64,000 bases of DNA. Source: Rhodanobacter humi (GTDB lineage Bacteria > Pseudomonadota > Gammaproteobacteria > Xanthomonadales > Rhodanobacteraceae). Below are positions 63,383 through 64,000 of the stretch, piece after piece. The DNA lies in NCBI RefSeq assembly GCF_041107455.1, contig NZ_JBGBPY010000001.1, positions 3,782,001 to 3,846,000 on the forward strand, written 5' to 3'. A program made the position numbers and the translations under genes. The stretch's first letter is position 1; each line of letters starts with the position of its first letter. The notes below the pieces were generated by a model, which worked only from the letters and a program-made list of their open reading frames with translations, was not told the origin of the DNA and did not search any database.

Positions 63383-64000
<618 letters not shown>

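Overview
The window is about 64 kb of high-GC chromosomal DNA from a gammaproteobacterium. Gene content and order point to the Xanthomonadales, most probably the Rhodanobacteraceae (Rhodanobacter/Dyella/Frateuria type): the order smpB, ratA, rnfH, bamE, fur; recN next to hrcA-grpE-dnaK; FabV as enoyl-ACP reductase; a nagZ-hpt-methylthioinosine phosphorylase operon; and many short dispersed hairpin repeats. The family assignment is an inference from gene content; no database search was possible.

Layout. 1-5.5 kb: the end of a YdbH/YdbL envelope pair, rlmD, and a tightly overlapping CYTH-nagZ-hpt-phosphorylase operon. 5.5-10 kb: a cold-shock gene, an array of tandem hairpins leading into a glycosylasparaginase-like gene and cutC, then fabV and the tmRNA gene ssrA. 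10-11.3 kb: an orphan membrane protein and an empty stretch. 11.3-37.2 kb: a large exopolysaccharide region. It holds a formyltransferase and a deacetylase, a UDP-HexNAc 6-dehydrogenase (TviB type), a Wza-like export lipoprotein, a WecA-like initiating transferase, and a long minus-strand operon. That operon runs tyrosine phosphatase, BY-kinase, WbpB/WbpD/WbpE-like sugar enzymes, acetyltransferase, HprK-like ATPase, glycosyltransferases, Wzx flippase, Wzy polymerase, amidotransferase (AsnB type) and a beta-helix protein. Together these form a nearly complete Wzx/Wzy capsule or EPS machine predicted to use diacetamido-uronic acid sugars. 37.9-54.7 kb: accessory and secreted functions: a phosphoesterase with a ricin-type lectin tail, two large paralogous Asp-box propeller proteins, an ECF sigma factor with its DGPF/VOC/reductase satellite genes, a TonB-dependent receptor, an exported methyltransferase-like protein and a PQQ-type propeller. 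54.7-64 kb: conserved core genes (smpB, ratA, rnfH, bamE, fur, a two-component system, recN, hrcA, grpE, start of dnaK).

The most unusual signal is not a protein. Two arrays of tandem repeats (5991-6250 and 55310-55486) each encode paired 6-bp hairpins. The stems change by compensatory substitutions while the six-base loops keep the pattern A-N-G-G-A-N (all seven second hairpins, four of seven first hairpins). That is the recognition element of the translational regulator CsrA/RsmA. In both arrays the last hairpin ends exactly 18 nt before the start codon of the downstream gene. A second repeat family (8.06 kb, 8.2 kb, 46.74 kb) carries the same ATGGAT loop on covarying stems. A separate structured intergenic RNA candidate (57.32-57.54 kb, minus strand) also shows GGA in loops and ends in an intrinsic terminator. 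I propose these as candidate CsrA/RsmA-binding leaders or sponge RNAs; a purely DNA-level repeat family is the main alternative.
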